A stretch of 64,000 nt of DNA, taken from positions 1 through 64,000 of the forward strand of contig WTXG01000045.1 in NCBI GenBank assembly GCA_022496185.1, in the 5' to 3' direction. Within the stretch, counting starts at the first letter, position 1; each line of letters starts with the position of its first letter. The DNA comes from Multifurca ochricompacta. Taxonomy: Eukaryota > Basidiomycota > Agaricomycetes > Russulales > Russulaceae. The translations under genes and the position numbers were made by a program. Below the pieces are notes generated by a model. It saw only the letters and a program-made list of their open reading frames with translations, was not told the origin of the DNA and did not search any database. Shown here piece by piece: positions 9,558 to 19,032 of this stretch.

Positions 9558-10692
9558 CACCTAACCTGCTGGTAGTTATGCTGCTACACTGTTGGATGTA
9601 TACCACCCTTCCTTGCTGCCTTGGCTTATGCCTTGGCCACTGCTCCTGACCCTGTCCCTGTGCTTGACACCCATAGGAACCCCTGACATTGTCCCTGCCA
9701 ATCTGACCAGTCCAGACAACTAGACAACTTTGGCTTGTACTTGACCCTCTGCCAGTCATGTGACCTCTGGCCATGTGATCCCTGACCATGTGATCCTTGA
9801 CCATGTGATCCCTGACCATGTGACTTTGGACCATGTGATCCCTGACCCTGATCACAGCATCTTCATCTGATCATTTACCCCTTTCTGATCACATGCCCCA
9901 TCTGGCTTATCATTCGCTTCTCTGATTCCTGTGGGAGTATTCCCACATCCACCCTGACTCCTGTGGGACCTGTTATCTCCCCATTTACCCCTGACCCTGG
10001 TGGGAATCCTCCCACACTGATATGACTCCTGTGGGGCTGTCCCACATGATTATGCTTCTGATAAGGCTTATCCTTATCATGGACTATATTTGACATCTTA
10101 TCTGCTATTGGATGATAAGGACTCTGACCCTGTTCCTGATTAGCTACAAACCAGATCCCCATACAGTATATAAGACCCTGTAGACAGTTTGTACAACCCT
10201 AGATTTGACCTCTTGTGCCTTCAGCCTAGAGTTTCCCTAGTCACAGAATACAGAGGGGCTTATTTGCCCTTTTTCATTCTTCATAATCTCCAGAAGGACC
10301 CCATTGCCTCAGGCAATGGGTGTGCACTTCTGTTCCAAATCCCGTCCATTACCCAGATGCTGTTGATGCTCTGGCTTCCCTTCCTTTGCCCTCTCTGACT
10401 TTGGTCCACTTGGTGTGCTTCTAGCACTGTGGCTGGGTCCTGTCCCCACTCAACAGCCTTAGGGGATTAGCTCCCTTTGGCTGACTTGTCCCGTCTCTCT
10501 CTGTGCTTGGTTATAGCACAACTTCCTATTCACCCTGGAGCTAAGAGCCTGGCCTTGTTGTGCCAGGCTTGCTGAAGATCCCGGACCCACAGAGTTGGGT
10601 GCCGCGGGTGTGGCTGACTAGTGCCGGACTAGTGTCAGTGGACTCGCACCGACCAGTGCACGTCGCACAGCAATGCCCCACTGAGCGTTACA
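9558..10692 (+). repeat. gypsy-4 LTR, 5'-truncated
   Basis: Collinear with 26851-27976, the last 1.13 kb of the solo gypsy-4 LTR, and ends at the same GAGCGTTACA tip. The first 200 bases of the LTR are absent; Palin-Tc1 lies at the break. The LTR tip joins copia-2 leader at CCACTTGCCC. A TATATAAGACC box is present at about 10168. No coding sequence. Confidence 0.85.
9757..9848 (+). repeat. Short tandem repeat with CATGTGA units in the gypsy-4 LTR
   Basis: Six imperfect units built on CATGTGAYYYYTGRC, 15-16 bases each. The other gypsy-4 LTR has five (about 27054-27130) with different internal variants. Copy number thus varies between LTRs. It lies upstream of the TATA box, so a transcription-factor site array is possible but unproven. 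Confidence 0.6.
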
Positions 10693-11109
10693 CCACTTGC
10701 CCAGAAGGCTTGAGGCTTTAGGTCTGGTCAATGCTTGGCTTGATCCGTAAGCCAGGTTTAGCCACCTGCTGGTAGAGTTTAGGGTCTAGAACAAGGCATG
10801 GGTAGTCACTCCCATGACGCTTGGGCTTGATACAAGTAGGCCACACTACTATAGTATTTACACAGTAGCTAGAGGGTTTTGTCTCTGGGCAGAAGTATTC
10901 GCTGCCATATTGTGGGGGTTCACCCCACCAGAGGAAACCCAATAGTCTACTACAGTCATGGCCCCAATCATCTAGGGCTTAATCATGGACTCCACCACCA
11001 GCACTAGAGGAAGGGCTCTATACCCTTTGTCTCTAGTGGAACTTGCGGTTGGCTCCTCCATGACATGACTCCCCTTCTATTTACACAGTATCCGCCTGAT
11101 GTGGCTTTG
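10693..11109 (+). other. copia-2 leader, second part
   Basis: Continues the leader, aligning with 41290-41670 of the copia-1 composite. It ends in CTTTG (11105-11109), the left target duplication of gypsy-1A. Confidence 0.8.
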
Positions 11110-11690
11110 TGTTACGTCCGGTGTGGGACATTCCGCATGACTTGTGCGACAGCGTAGGTCAAGGGTTTCAGGTAAGAAGTCAATAGGACTTCTTGGAGTT
11201 CAAGGGGATGAGTCAAAGTCGAAGGGGCTGTTCCCTAAGACGATGTTGAGCGGAAAGTGCCAAAAGCACTGAGACAGATGAGTCAGAGTTTGCAAGGGGA
11301 AGTCCAGAAGACGAACACCGATGTATTCAATAAGTCAAGTCTGAAGTCTACAGCATAGCTAAGACGGACTTATATACGTAAGTGGATGGGCGTCTATAGA
11401 TAAGGATATCAGAGTCATGTGGGCCCAAAGATCTGAAAGCGGACAGTGTAAAGCCTGGCTTCTGATAGGGAATTAAGTAAATGTCTGGTCATAAAGATAA
11501 GAAGATAAGAGGGGACAATCATAGACAACTAGTAAGTAAACAAGTCCAAACAACAGTCACGGGGATGGGAGCAATGCATGTGAGGGGTCCCAGGAGGGAG
11601 ACATAATGAGGAAGTGAAGGGTTGGTGGATGAGTGGGGTCCCGGTTGGGGAGAGTGAAGAAAATAGGGCTGCTAGGCCCTGTTCGTAACA
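11110..11690 (-). repeat. gypsy-1A 3' LTR
   Basis: 581 bp, TGTTACGAACAGGG...ACGTAACA on the minus strand. It differs from the 5' LTR at scattered positions, including AAGTCAAGTCT in place of AAGTCGAGTCT. The insertion is therefore not recent. Confidence 0.93.
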
Positions 11691-11721
11691 TCACCCTCCC
11701 TTCTGGCTTGAGCTGACCCAG

Positions 11722-12915
11722 CTAGAAACACGCACCGTCATCATCCTGTACCAAGTCTACATAATCATCCGCCAAGTTTTGATCCTCCACGGTGTAGGCT
11801 TTGTCTGCTGCGCATTGGTGTGTGCGCAAGAAACCATACGGACCGCGGCGTCCGCACTGGCGACACAGGTCATACACTGGACAGTCGAGCTCGCGATGTC
11901 CTGCATTGTGTCGCAGACACTTTCCACACCATCCCGACGGGTTGACGATGGTGGGAGCGACTCCTAGGCGTCGGAAGATGCAGAATCTGCTCCAGTGGAG
12001 GTTGCTTCGGCAGTGACGGCACCATTTGCGATTGAGAGGGCAATTCCAGCTAATATGATACTTGCTATCACATCGCCAGCAGGTTTCCCCTCAGGGGTTC
12101 TCGTGCATTCGTGGCATCTCGAATCGGTTAGGCAGCAGTTGTGGTGCCGCTCCTAGCGATCGTGGGGGAAGGGGTCAGGCGTATGTGTCGGCATACCTCT
12201 CTGCGATGGTCTGATATGCGTCCCCGATCTCCAACCTTTTCCAAATCTCCGTCACCTCTTGCTCAACCTGGAACATGCCCCTCGTGAGCCTTGTCATTTG
12301 CTTCGCATATTCTTTATACTGGGTGTTGAGTGTGGTGCGAAGCGTGAGAGTCTTCCGCAGTCTCATTACTTCGGCTTTGAGACGCGGGAGTTGCATGTCG
12401 TTCAGCACCTCATCGATCGCAAAGGCTCGGGGGTCATCAGCCGCAAGGTGTCCCAGCTGTTCGTCGCTCATCGTGTGGTGCAGCCGACCTGTGTATCGCT
12501 CCTCCAAGTAAACTGGGGCTCCATAAACAGGCCCGCCCTTCTTCATGCAACCTGCGACATCCATTCCTCCATTGGTGTAGAATATGTACTTAGCTATTTC
12601 TTTTGTTCCATCAGCCATTGTGATTTCAAGTGGGAAGTACATGGAAGAGTTCGGGTTGTTGACGAAGAATGGAAATTCGGGTGCTTCATCATCTTGCTCC
12701 ATATCAAGGAGGTTGTTCGGGTGGGGTTCTTCGGAATGGGTAAAGTCATCGTTTGGATTGGGTGACTGGTTCTTGATGTGTTCCTCAGCAGCATCGTAGT
12801 CAATAGGAGAGGAAGGTCGAGTAGAGGGGTGAGTGGAAGGGAAAGCTTCCACAACCATGGTAGTGGCAGCGAAGGCGTCGATGGAAGCAGAGGCAGCAAT
12901 GAAGGAAGAGGACAT
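11722..12915 (-). pseudogene. gypsy-1A ORF3: accessory protein with four zinc-knuckle-like motifs
   Basis: About 397 residues if the two TGA codons (12175-12177 and 12091-12093) are ignored; copy B has CGA at both. It starts 72 bases after the pol stop. N-terminal part: low-complexity Ser/Ala, then a region with IAKYIFYTNGGMDVAGCMKK. Middle: a predicted helical, possibly coiled-coil stretch (LNDMQLPRLKAEVMRLRKTL onward). C-terminal part: CWRCDSKYHISWNC and CRHCRSNLHWSRFC, both exact CX2CX4HX4C, then CGKCLRHNAGHRELDC (CX2CX6HX4C), then a variant CRQC...HQC, and an acidic tail. No signal peptide or membrane segment is visible, so it is not env-like. A nucleic-acid-binding role is inferred. I know of no named family for it. 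Confidence 0.75.
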
Positions 12916-12987
12916 GTTGGCTTGTGGTTAGGACATTGCTGGTGAAGCTTTGTTCTGGGGAAGAAAAGTCGGGAGTTTGCTCTCCTT

Positions 12988-15900
12988 TTAACTATTCCTG
13001 GGCGCCTGAGGATGTCGTAAGTGGAACTCCGTGATCAAGTCCGGGGCAAAGATATTCCCGACTGGCTCCCACGAGTTGTCAGAGTCTGGGAATCCCTTCC
13101 ACTTGATCAGGTAATGTAGTTTGCGCCCTCGGCCTCGATAAGCGGAGTTCAGAATCCGCTCCACTTCCCACTCTGCTTCTCCATCGACTAGTTCCGGTGG
13201 CGGTTTCGGGAAGTTCTCCCCATGAATGGATGTTTCCTTATATGGTGTCAGAAGCTTCGCATGGAAGACCGGGTGGATCTTCCATGTGGGGGGAAGGTTG
13301 AGTTCATATGACACATCCGATAATTTCCATGTAATTTGGAAGGGTCCGTGATGTCGGGGTGCTAACTTAGCTGTGGGGTGTGATGTATGGATGTGTTTCC
13401 CTTCCAGCCAAACCTGTTCATTGATTTGATAAGGTGTGAATTTCGAGGGTTTATCTGACAAGGTCCGCTGTGCCTTTAGTAGGTTTTCACTGGCCAATTT
13501 CCGGATCTCATCCCATTGGCTGAGTTGCTGTGCGGTCGTGGGGACATTCATTGGCTTATCGGTCCATGTGGTGCATGGTACCCAGCCCATGATAAGGGAA
13601 AATGGGGGAGTCTTTGTCGTGCCGTTAGGCCAAGAGTTATGTGCAAACTCCGCTGTTGCCAGCCAGTCCGCCCAGTTGTCCTGTCATCCGTTGCACCAGA
13701 ATCGGAGGTACTGCTCTAGCCATTGATTGGTGCGTTCCAATTGTCCATCTGTTTGGGGGTGGTAGGCTGTCGAGATATTTTGCTGTATGTCCAGAACCTT
13801 GCACAGTGCTCTGGCAAACGTTGAGGTAAAGCGTGGGTCTTGGTCAGAGATGATCTTTTCTGGGAGACCATAATGCCGATAGACATGGTCGAGATAGAGC
13901 TTGGCCACTCCTTCAGCCGTGATGGACTCCTTACATGGTATGAAGAGCGCTGCTTTGGAGTAGTCGTGGTCGGTGATGGTCAAAATGGAGTCGAAGCCTC
14001 TAGAGTTGGGTAGTTTGACTATGAAATCCATGGCGATTGTCTGGAACGGCAGAGATGTGGTAGGGGTAATGGGAAGCATTGCCGGAGGATGCGGGTGTGT
14101 GTTCACTTTATTAGCCTGGCAGTCCGTGCATCCCTTCACGTAGTCTTCAACATCTTTCTTCATGTTGGGCCACCAGTAGTCACGTTTGGTGAGGGCATAG
14201 GTATTGGCAATGCCTGGGTGACCAGCGGAAGGGAGATCGTGGTGAAAATGGATCACCCCCCTCTTAATGTTGTCGCCACCGGTGACAACGAGTCGATCTC
14301 CATCCTTCCACCAAAGACCGTTAATTTCTTTCAGGTTGTGGGTGTCAGCCCATGAGTGGCACAGTCCTGGGTTCATATTTTGTGAGACTTGCGCCCACAG
14401 GTCCATGTCATGGAGGCTGACTATGGCTGTCTTTGCAAACACCTCTTCTGGGAGGACAGTTACGTGGTCATTATTGTCTTCCCCTGTATGCATGTCTGGC
14501 CTTCGTGACAGTGCATCTGCTCGCGCGTTCTGACTTCCTGCGATGTGTTTCAGGGTAAAGTCATATTCTTCAAGCTCAAGAACCTCTCGTGCTACGCGTC
14601 GGCTGATCTTGTGGGGTTCTTTCCAGTACAGCAAGTTGGAATGATCGGTATAGATGACTGTTTTGTGAGGACTTCCCGCAAGGTATGGCCGCCAATGTCG
14701 TAGCGCTTTGACTATGGCTAGAAGTTCCCTATCCCAAATGTCGTAATTTCGTTCCGCAGATGAAAAGGTTTCCGAGTAGTATGCCACTGGGTGCGATACT
14801 TGCGACTCGTCCCTTTGATACAATACTGCTCCATTCGCGAAATGGGAGGCATCTACTTCTAGTTCGAAGGGGCAACTCAGGTCGGGTTGAATGAGTACTG
14901 GTTCTGAGCCAACCAGGTCTCTAATCCCTTCGAACGCTTGTTGTTGTTCGGTACTCCAATGCCATGGCACGTCCTTCTTCAGGAGGTCATTCAGGGGTCG
15001 TGCCATGCCTGAGAACCCTTTAACAAAACACCGGTAGAAGTTGCAGAACCCAATAAAGGATCGGACATCCTTGACACAAGTCGGCGTTGGCCATTCCTGA
15101 ATTCCCTGTACCTTGACAGGATCCATACGCACTTGTCCTCCCTCCAAGATCACTCCTAGGTACTCAACGCTTTGTTGTTTGAAGGAGCATTTTGCAGGTT
15201 TAAGGTACAAGTCGTGTTCATGCAATATATCTAGCACCTGATGTACTCGTTCTCGGTGGTGATTCAAATCATTGGCGGTGGCAACCAAGATGTCGTCCAT
15301 GTAGACTACCACTTCGCCAGTGAGGATGAGGTCTCGGAAGATGTGATTCATCATGGATTGGAACGTTGCCAGTGAATTTGTAAGTCCAAAAAACATGACG
15401 TTTGGTTCAAATAATCCTTGGTTCGTTTTGAACGCTGCCTTGCACTGGTCGCCTTCCTTGATTCTGACATTGTTGTAACCCCATCGTACATCCATTTTTG
15501 AAAAGAGGGATTTATTCCGCATGGTGTCGATGAGTTCAGAAATGAGAGGCAGGGGATAGGCATTCTTTACAGTGTACGTGTTAATCTTCCGATAGTCCTG
15601 AACTGGTCGCAGCTTGCCGTCCTTCTTTTTGATAAAGAAGAAGGGTGAGGTGTACTGCGACTTGGATGGGCGAATGTATCCCTTGGCTAAATGTTCTTCA
15701 AGGAATTCGGTAAGTGCCACTTGTTCTGTTTGGGATAATGGGTAGACTTTGCAGTCTATAGCAGCTGGCGCGTCTGGGAGGAGGTCAATAGCGTGGTCCC
15801 ATGGTCGCTCCGGGGGGAAGCGGTGTGATTCTTCCTTGGAGAACACCTTCCAATGCCGCTGATAGACACTTGGCACTACGTCGTGGTAAGTCTTCTTGGC

Positions 15901-16470
15901 TTGTCCCTGCACAGCCCTCTGGGCCAGTTCCGATGCTTTGGTGGCATAACATTGGCCAGGGTCTTCCCTTTCTGTTTGTGTAGTTCTAATTACCGGATGT
16001 CTGACCGCATAATCATATCCGAGCGACGTGATAATGGTTGGATATGAGTCCTTATCCATTGTCGCATCGGCCCAATTAATCTTTGGTTCAAAAGCCGCAA
16101 GCCACGGGTATCCTAAAATGAGGTCCTCATCTCCTAGATCCGTGATTAAGAAGCGAATGGTCTTCGTCGCCTCTCCAACCTGGACCTTTAGGTCTGTATA
16201 ATGGGTGATTTTCCCGGCGCGATTGGCTGTCCCATCAATGTTCCAAATATTCTTTTCCTGGGGAAGTGCCAGCCTTCCCAGGCTCATTGTTTGTATTAGT
16301 CGTGGATGAATGAAATTGTCTGTGGCTCCTGAGTCCACTAAGATGTCTCGGTCGGCCGTCCTCTGTGTAGTTTCAAAATGTACTGGTATTTTCAATGACT
16401 TGAATCGACTAGCATACACAGAGGTAACATGGAGTGCTCGTGCCCAGGCCGATGGGTTTGAGCCTAACAA
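12988..16470 (-). pseudogene. gypsy-1A Pol: protease, RT, RNase H, integrase, chromodomain
   Basis: One frame of about 1,160 codons broken only by TGA at 13684-13686 (CGA in copy B). In order: aspartic protease (ILVDSGATDNFIHP, about residue 45), RT ([17 protein letters not shown]; catalytic YMDDIL), RNase H ([31 protein letters not shown]), HHCC integrase zinc region (HHDLPSAGHPG ... CTDCQANK), integrase core (MDFIVKLP, SDQDPRF, ERTNQWLEQYL) and a C-terminal chromodomain (WEVERILNS ... YLIKWKGFPDSDNSWEP). Chromodomains of this class bind methylated histone H3 and steer insertion into heterochromatin, which fits the nesting seen here. The frame overlaps the gag stop by a few bases in the -1 frame. 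Confidence 0.92.
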
Positions 16471-17687
16471 AAATCCTTCTTCGCAAAAGCTTTCTCTACC
16501 AGAATAGCGCGTACTTCTTCACTCTCCTTCATCATGTTAGCCCATATATCCTGGGCCTTCTCTTCCTTTGTCCTCTTATCTACGGTGGGCAGGTTGTTCT
16601 GTACAGGGCTTTCTGGTGTAACGGTTGCCGTAGCAGCATGTGCTCCTTTCTTGGGACAATCTCGGGACATATGTCCCAATGCTCTGCAGCGGAAGCATCG
16701 TCCTTCCTTCATTAACGCCTGCCGCTCATCTTCGGTGAGTGCTGCCTGAGCTCGGGCTCGATCTGCGGAGGTATCCATAGCATTTGGATCCCGCTGAGTG
16801 TGATGAGCAGGTTTTACTCTGAAGGCCACTTTCCATTGGTCTCAAGTTTTCCCTTTTTTGGTGTCGACTCCAAATCGTGTTTGGAAGTCCAAGTAGTCTT
16901 GTTGCTGTCGTCGGGCAGCATCAACCCAAGTGTCCCAATCGTGGGGATGATGGAACTGTATAATGTTTTTGACCAAGGGGTTGGGCAGCCCTTGCGAGAA
17001 GAGGTCCAGTGTGGCCTCTTCATCCGTGTCGTAGCCGGCTCTGTTGGCCAGGCTTCTGAACTTGGCGACATATGCGTCTAGTTCCCCTTTATCCATCCTG
17101 AGGGATTTCAATTCCTGGGCTGCCTTCTGCTTAGCTTGCCCATCCGTGAAGGCGTCTTTGAACCTTTCAGCGATGGTCTCCCAAAGACCTTCACTTGTGG
17201 TACGATGCCCGCTTTCAACTTGTTCGTTTAGCCACTCCAACTGCTCCATGGTCCAGTTGTCCACCGCGTCCCCTCGGATCAAAAAGAGGAACAGATTGGC
17301 ACGCTGGAACGGGTTGACAATCTGTGGGACATCATGGTTGAAGTTCTTGAAAGTCGTGAACTCCAACATAAATTTCTTGCTCTGTGAGCAATCTCCAGCG
17401 AACGTCTGGGGTAATACTCCCGACAGCCATCCCGATGGAGGGGGAATGTTAGGTGGGGGTGCCACAGGGGCCGGCGGGGCGGGGTCCGGGAGTTGGGCGG
17501 CGATGGTAGACATGGGTGGGTGATGTAAGGTGACGGTTTCTGTAGACTGTACTGATATCTGGGGAGTTGTCAAAGCAGGGGCTCTGAACATGACAACTGC
17601 AGGTGCAACCGGAAACGTAGTCGCTGCTAATGCCGGTGCTTCTTCTTCACTAGGGTCTTCTATGTACTCCTCAGGTTCGGAGTCCAT
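16464..17687 (-). pseudogene. gypsy-1A Gag: capsid and CCHC nucleocapsid
   Basis: The first in-frame ATG (17687) gives a proline-rich N-terminus and a capsid-type retrotransposon Gag domain (FLIRGDAVDNWTMEQLEWL ... AYVAKFRSLANRAGY). A zinc knuckle CFRCRALGHMSRDC follows, and the frame ends in TAG at 16464-16466. A TGA at 16842-16844 interrupts it; copy B has CGA. The frame is also open upstream as far as 17979, next to the PBS (apart from TGA at 17947-17949, CGA in B), without an ATG, and that extension is conserved in copy B. Either the start is at 17687 or a non-AUG start is used upstream. The stop follows a GGATTTTTG run, a possible -1 frameshift point. Confidence 0.88.
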
Positions 17688-17985
17688 GACAATGGCCAGA
17701 GGGTTTTCTCTCCACAGGCCTAAACCAAACTCTGGTGGGGCAGGTCTGGTCGTGACCCAAGAGTTTTGACTGTCCGAGTATCGGATACAATACCAAACTC
17801 TTTTCTCGTCGTCGTATTCTACTGGTTGGTATCTTCCGTCATGATAGACGTAGTATCCAAACTCGGTTTCAAAGTCTTTCCAGGCAGCAGAGCCAAGTAC
17901 TTGCTGTGAGAGATTATTCTTGTCTCTGCGCTCGATGAGTTCTTCTCAGAAGAGGGTCTGACTGCGGCTGGAAGCCACTGTGAGA

Positions 17986-17996
17986 GACTCGACTTG
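17986..17996 (-). other. gypsy-1A self-primer binding site
   Basis: The minus-strand sequence AAGTCGAGTCT lies two bases inside the 5' LTR. It is the exact complement of AGACTCGACTT in the same LTR (18220-18230), located about 34 bases after the TATATAAG box, where the transcript should start. No plausible tRNA 3' end match was recognised. This is the arrangement known from Tf1/sushi elements, which prime with the 5' end of their own RNA. Confidence 0.7.
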
Positions 17997-17998
17997 AT

Positions 17999-18578
17999 GT
18001 TACATCCGGTGTGGGACGTTCCGCACGACTTGTGCGACAGCATAGGTCAAGGGTTTCAGGTAAGAAGTCAATAGGACTTCTTGGAGTTCAAGGGGATGAG
18101 TCAAAGTCGAAGGGGCTGTTCCCTAAGACGATGTTGAGCAGAAAGTGCCAAAAGCACTGAGACAGATGAGTCAGAGTTTGCAAGGGGAAGTCCAGAAGAC
18201 GAACACCGATGTATTCAATAAGTCGAGTCTGAAGTCTACAGCATAGCTAAGATGGACTTATATACGTAAGTGGATGGGCGTCTATAGATAAGGATATCAG
18301 AGTCATGTGGGCCCAAAGATCCAAAAGCGGACGGCGTAAAGCCTGGCTTCTGATAGGGAATTAAGTAAATGTCCAGTCGTAAAGATAAGAAGATAAGAGG
18401 GGACAATCATAGACAACTAGTAAGTAAACAAGTCCAAACAACGGTCACGGGGATGGGAGCAATGCATGTGAGGGGTCCCAGGAGGGAGACGTAATGAGGA
18501 AGTGAAGGGTTGGTGGATGAGTGGGGTCCCGGTTGGGGAGAGTGAAGAAAATAGGGCTGCTAGGCCCTGTTCGTAACA
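17999..18578 (-). repeat. gypsy-1A 5' LTR
   Basis: 580 bp. Promoter box TATATAAG (minus strand, about 18264-18257), R start near 18230, ends TGTTACGAAC and GGATGTAACA. The outer flank is CTTTG (18579-18583). Confidence 0.93.
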
Positions 18579-18583
18579 CTTTG

Positions 18584-18597
18584 GGATCTGTTGTAGA
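18584..18597 (+). other. copia-2 leader sliver between two insertions
   Basis: Fourteen bases of copia-2 leader, ending in GTAGA (18593-18597), the left target duplication of copia-3. Two elements thus landed within about 20 bases of each other. Confidence 0.75.
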
Positions 18598-19005
18598 TGT
18601 CGAGTTGAGCAGCAGCGAGTTAGATAAGCGCTACCTAGTTTAGTAGCGATAATTCAGTTTAGTTGGTTAAAACTAATAATATTATGTTTACCTAGTTTAG
18701 TAGCGATAACTGTGTGATGTAACGCATTAACTAAGTAAGGTAAGAGATAAGATAAGTAATACTCACTTCAGTTTAGTTGGTTAAAACTGAAGTGACAACT
18801 ACACAAAGGGATGTCCTTAAATACTAAAAGAGTGTGTAATCCTAGTTTGTAGAACAATACTATCTAAGTCCATTGTCCTACAGTCACAAAAGAGAATAAG
18901 GAGCGTTTGTGGATTGTCCTTCATCAATCAGTCAAAGCACGCCACAAGCGTGCATGGTGGTAATGCCACTTGGGTTGATCCAGTGGCTTTGGGTCTGTCT
19001 CAACA
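18598..19005 (-). repeat. copia-3 3' LTR
   Basis: 408 bp, TGTTGAGACAGACCC...CAACTCGACA on the minus strand. The plus strand holds the hairpin CACTTCAGTTT / AAACTGAAGTG, as in the 5' LTR. Confidence 0.92.
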
Positions 19006-19032
19006 TTCCCCCATGATTAAGACAATCCCAGA

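Larger units (their letters stand above)
11110..18578 (-). mobile_element. gypsy-1A: complete Ty3/gypsy chromovirus with third ORF
   Basis: 7469 bp flanked by CTTTG (11105-11109 and 18579-18583). Order on the minus strand: 5' LTR (17999-18578), self-primer site, gag, pol (PR-RT-RH-INT-chromodomain), ORF3, PPT (minus-strand AGAAGGGAGGGTGA), 3' LTR. The five in-frame stops I find are all TGA where the sister copy at 55-62 kb has CGA. The reading frames are otherwise open throughout. Confidence 0.93.

Noticed and set aside
9757..9848. CRISPR-like array
   Set aside because: Units are contiguous, with no spacers of constant length, and lie in an LTR of a eukaryotic element.
11722..12915. ORF3 as an envelope gene
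   Set aside because: No signal peptide, no transmembrane segment, and zinc-knuckle clusters point to nucleic-acid binding.
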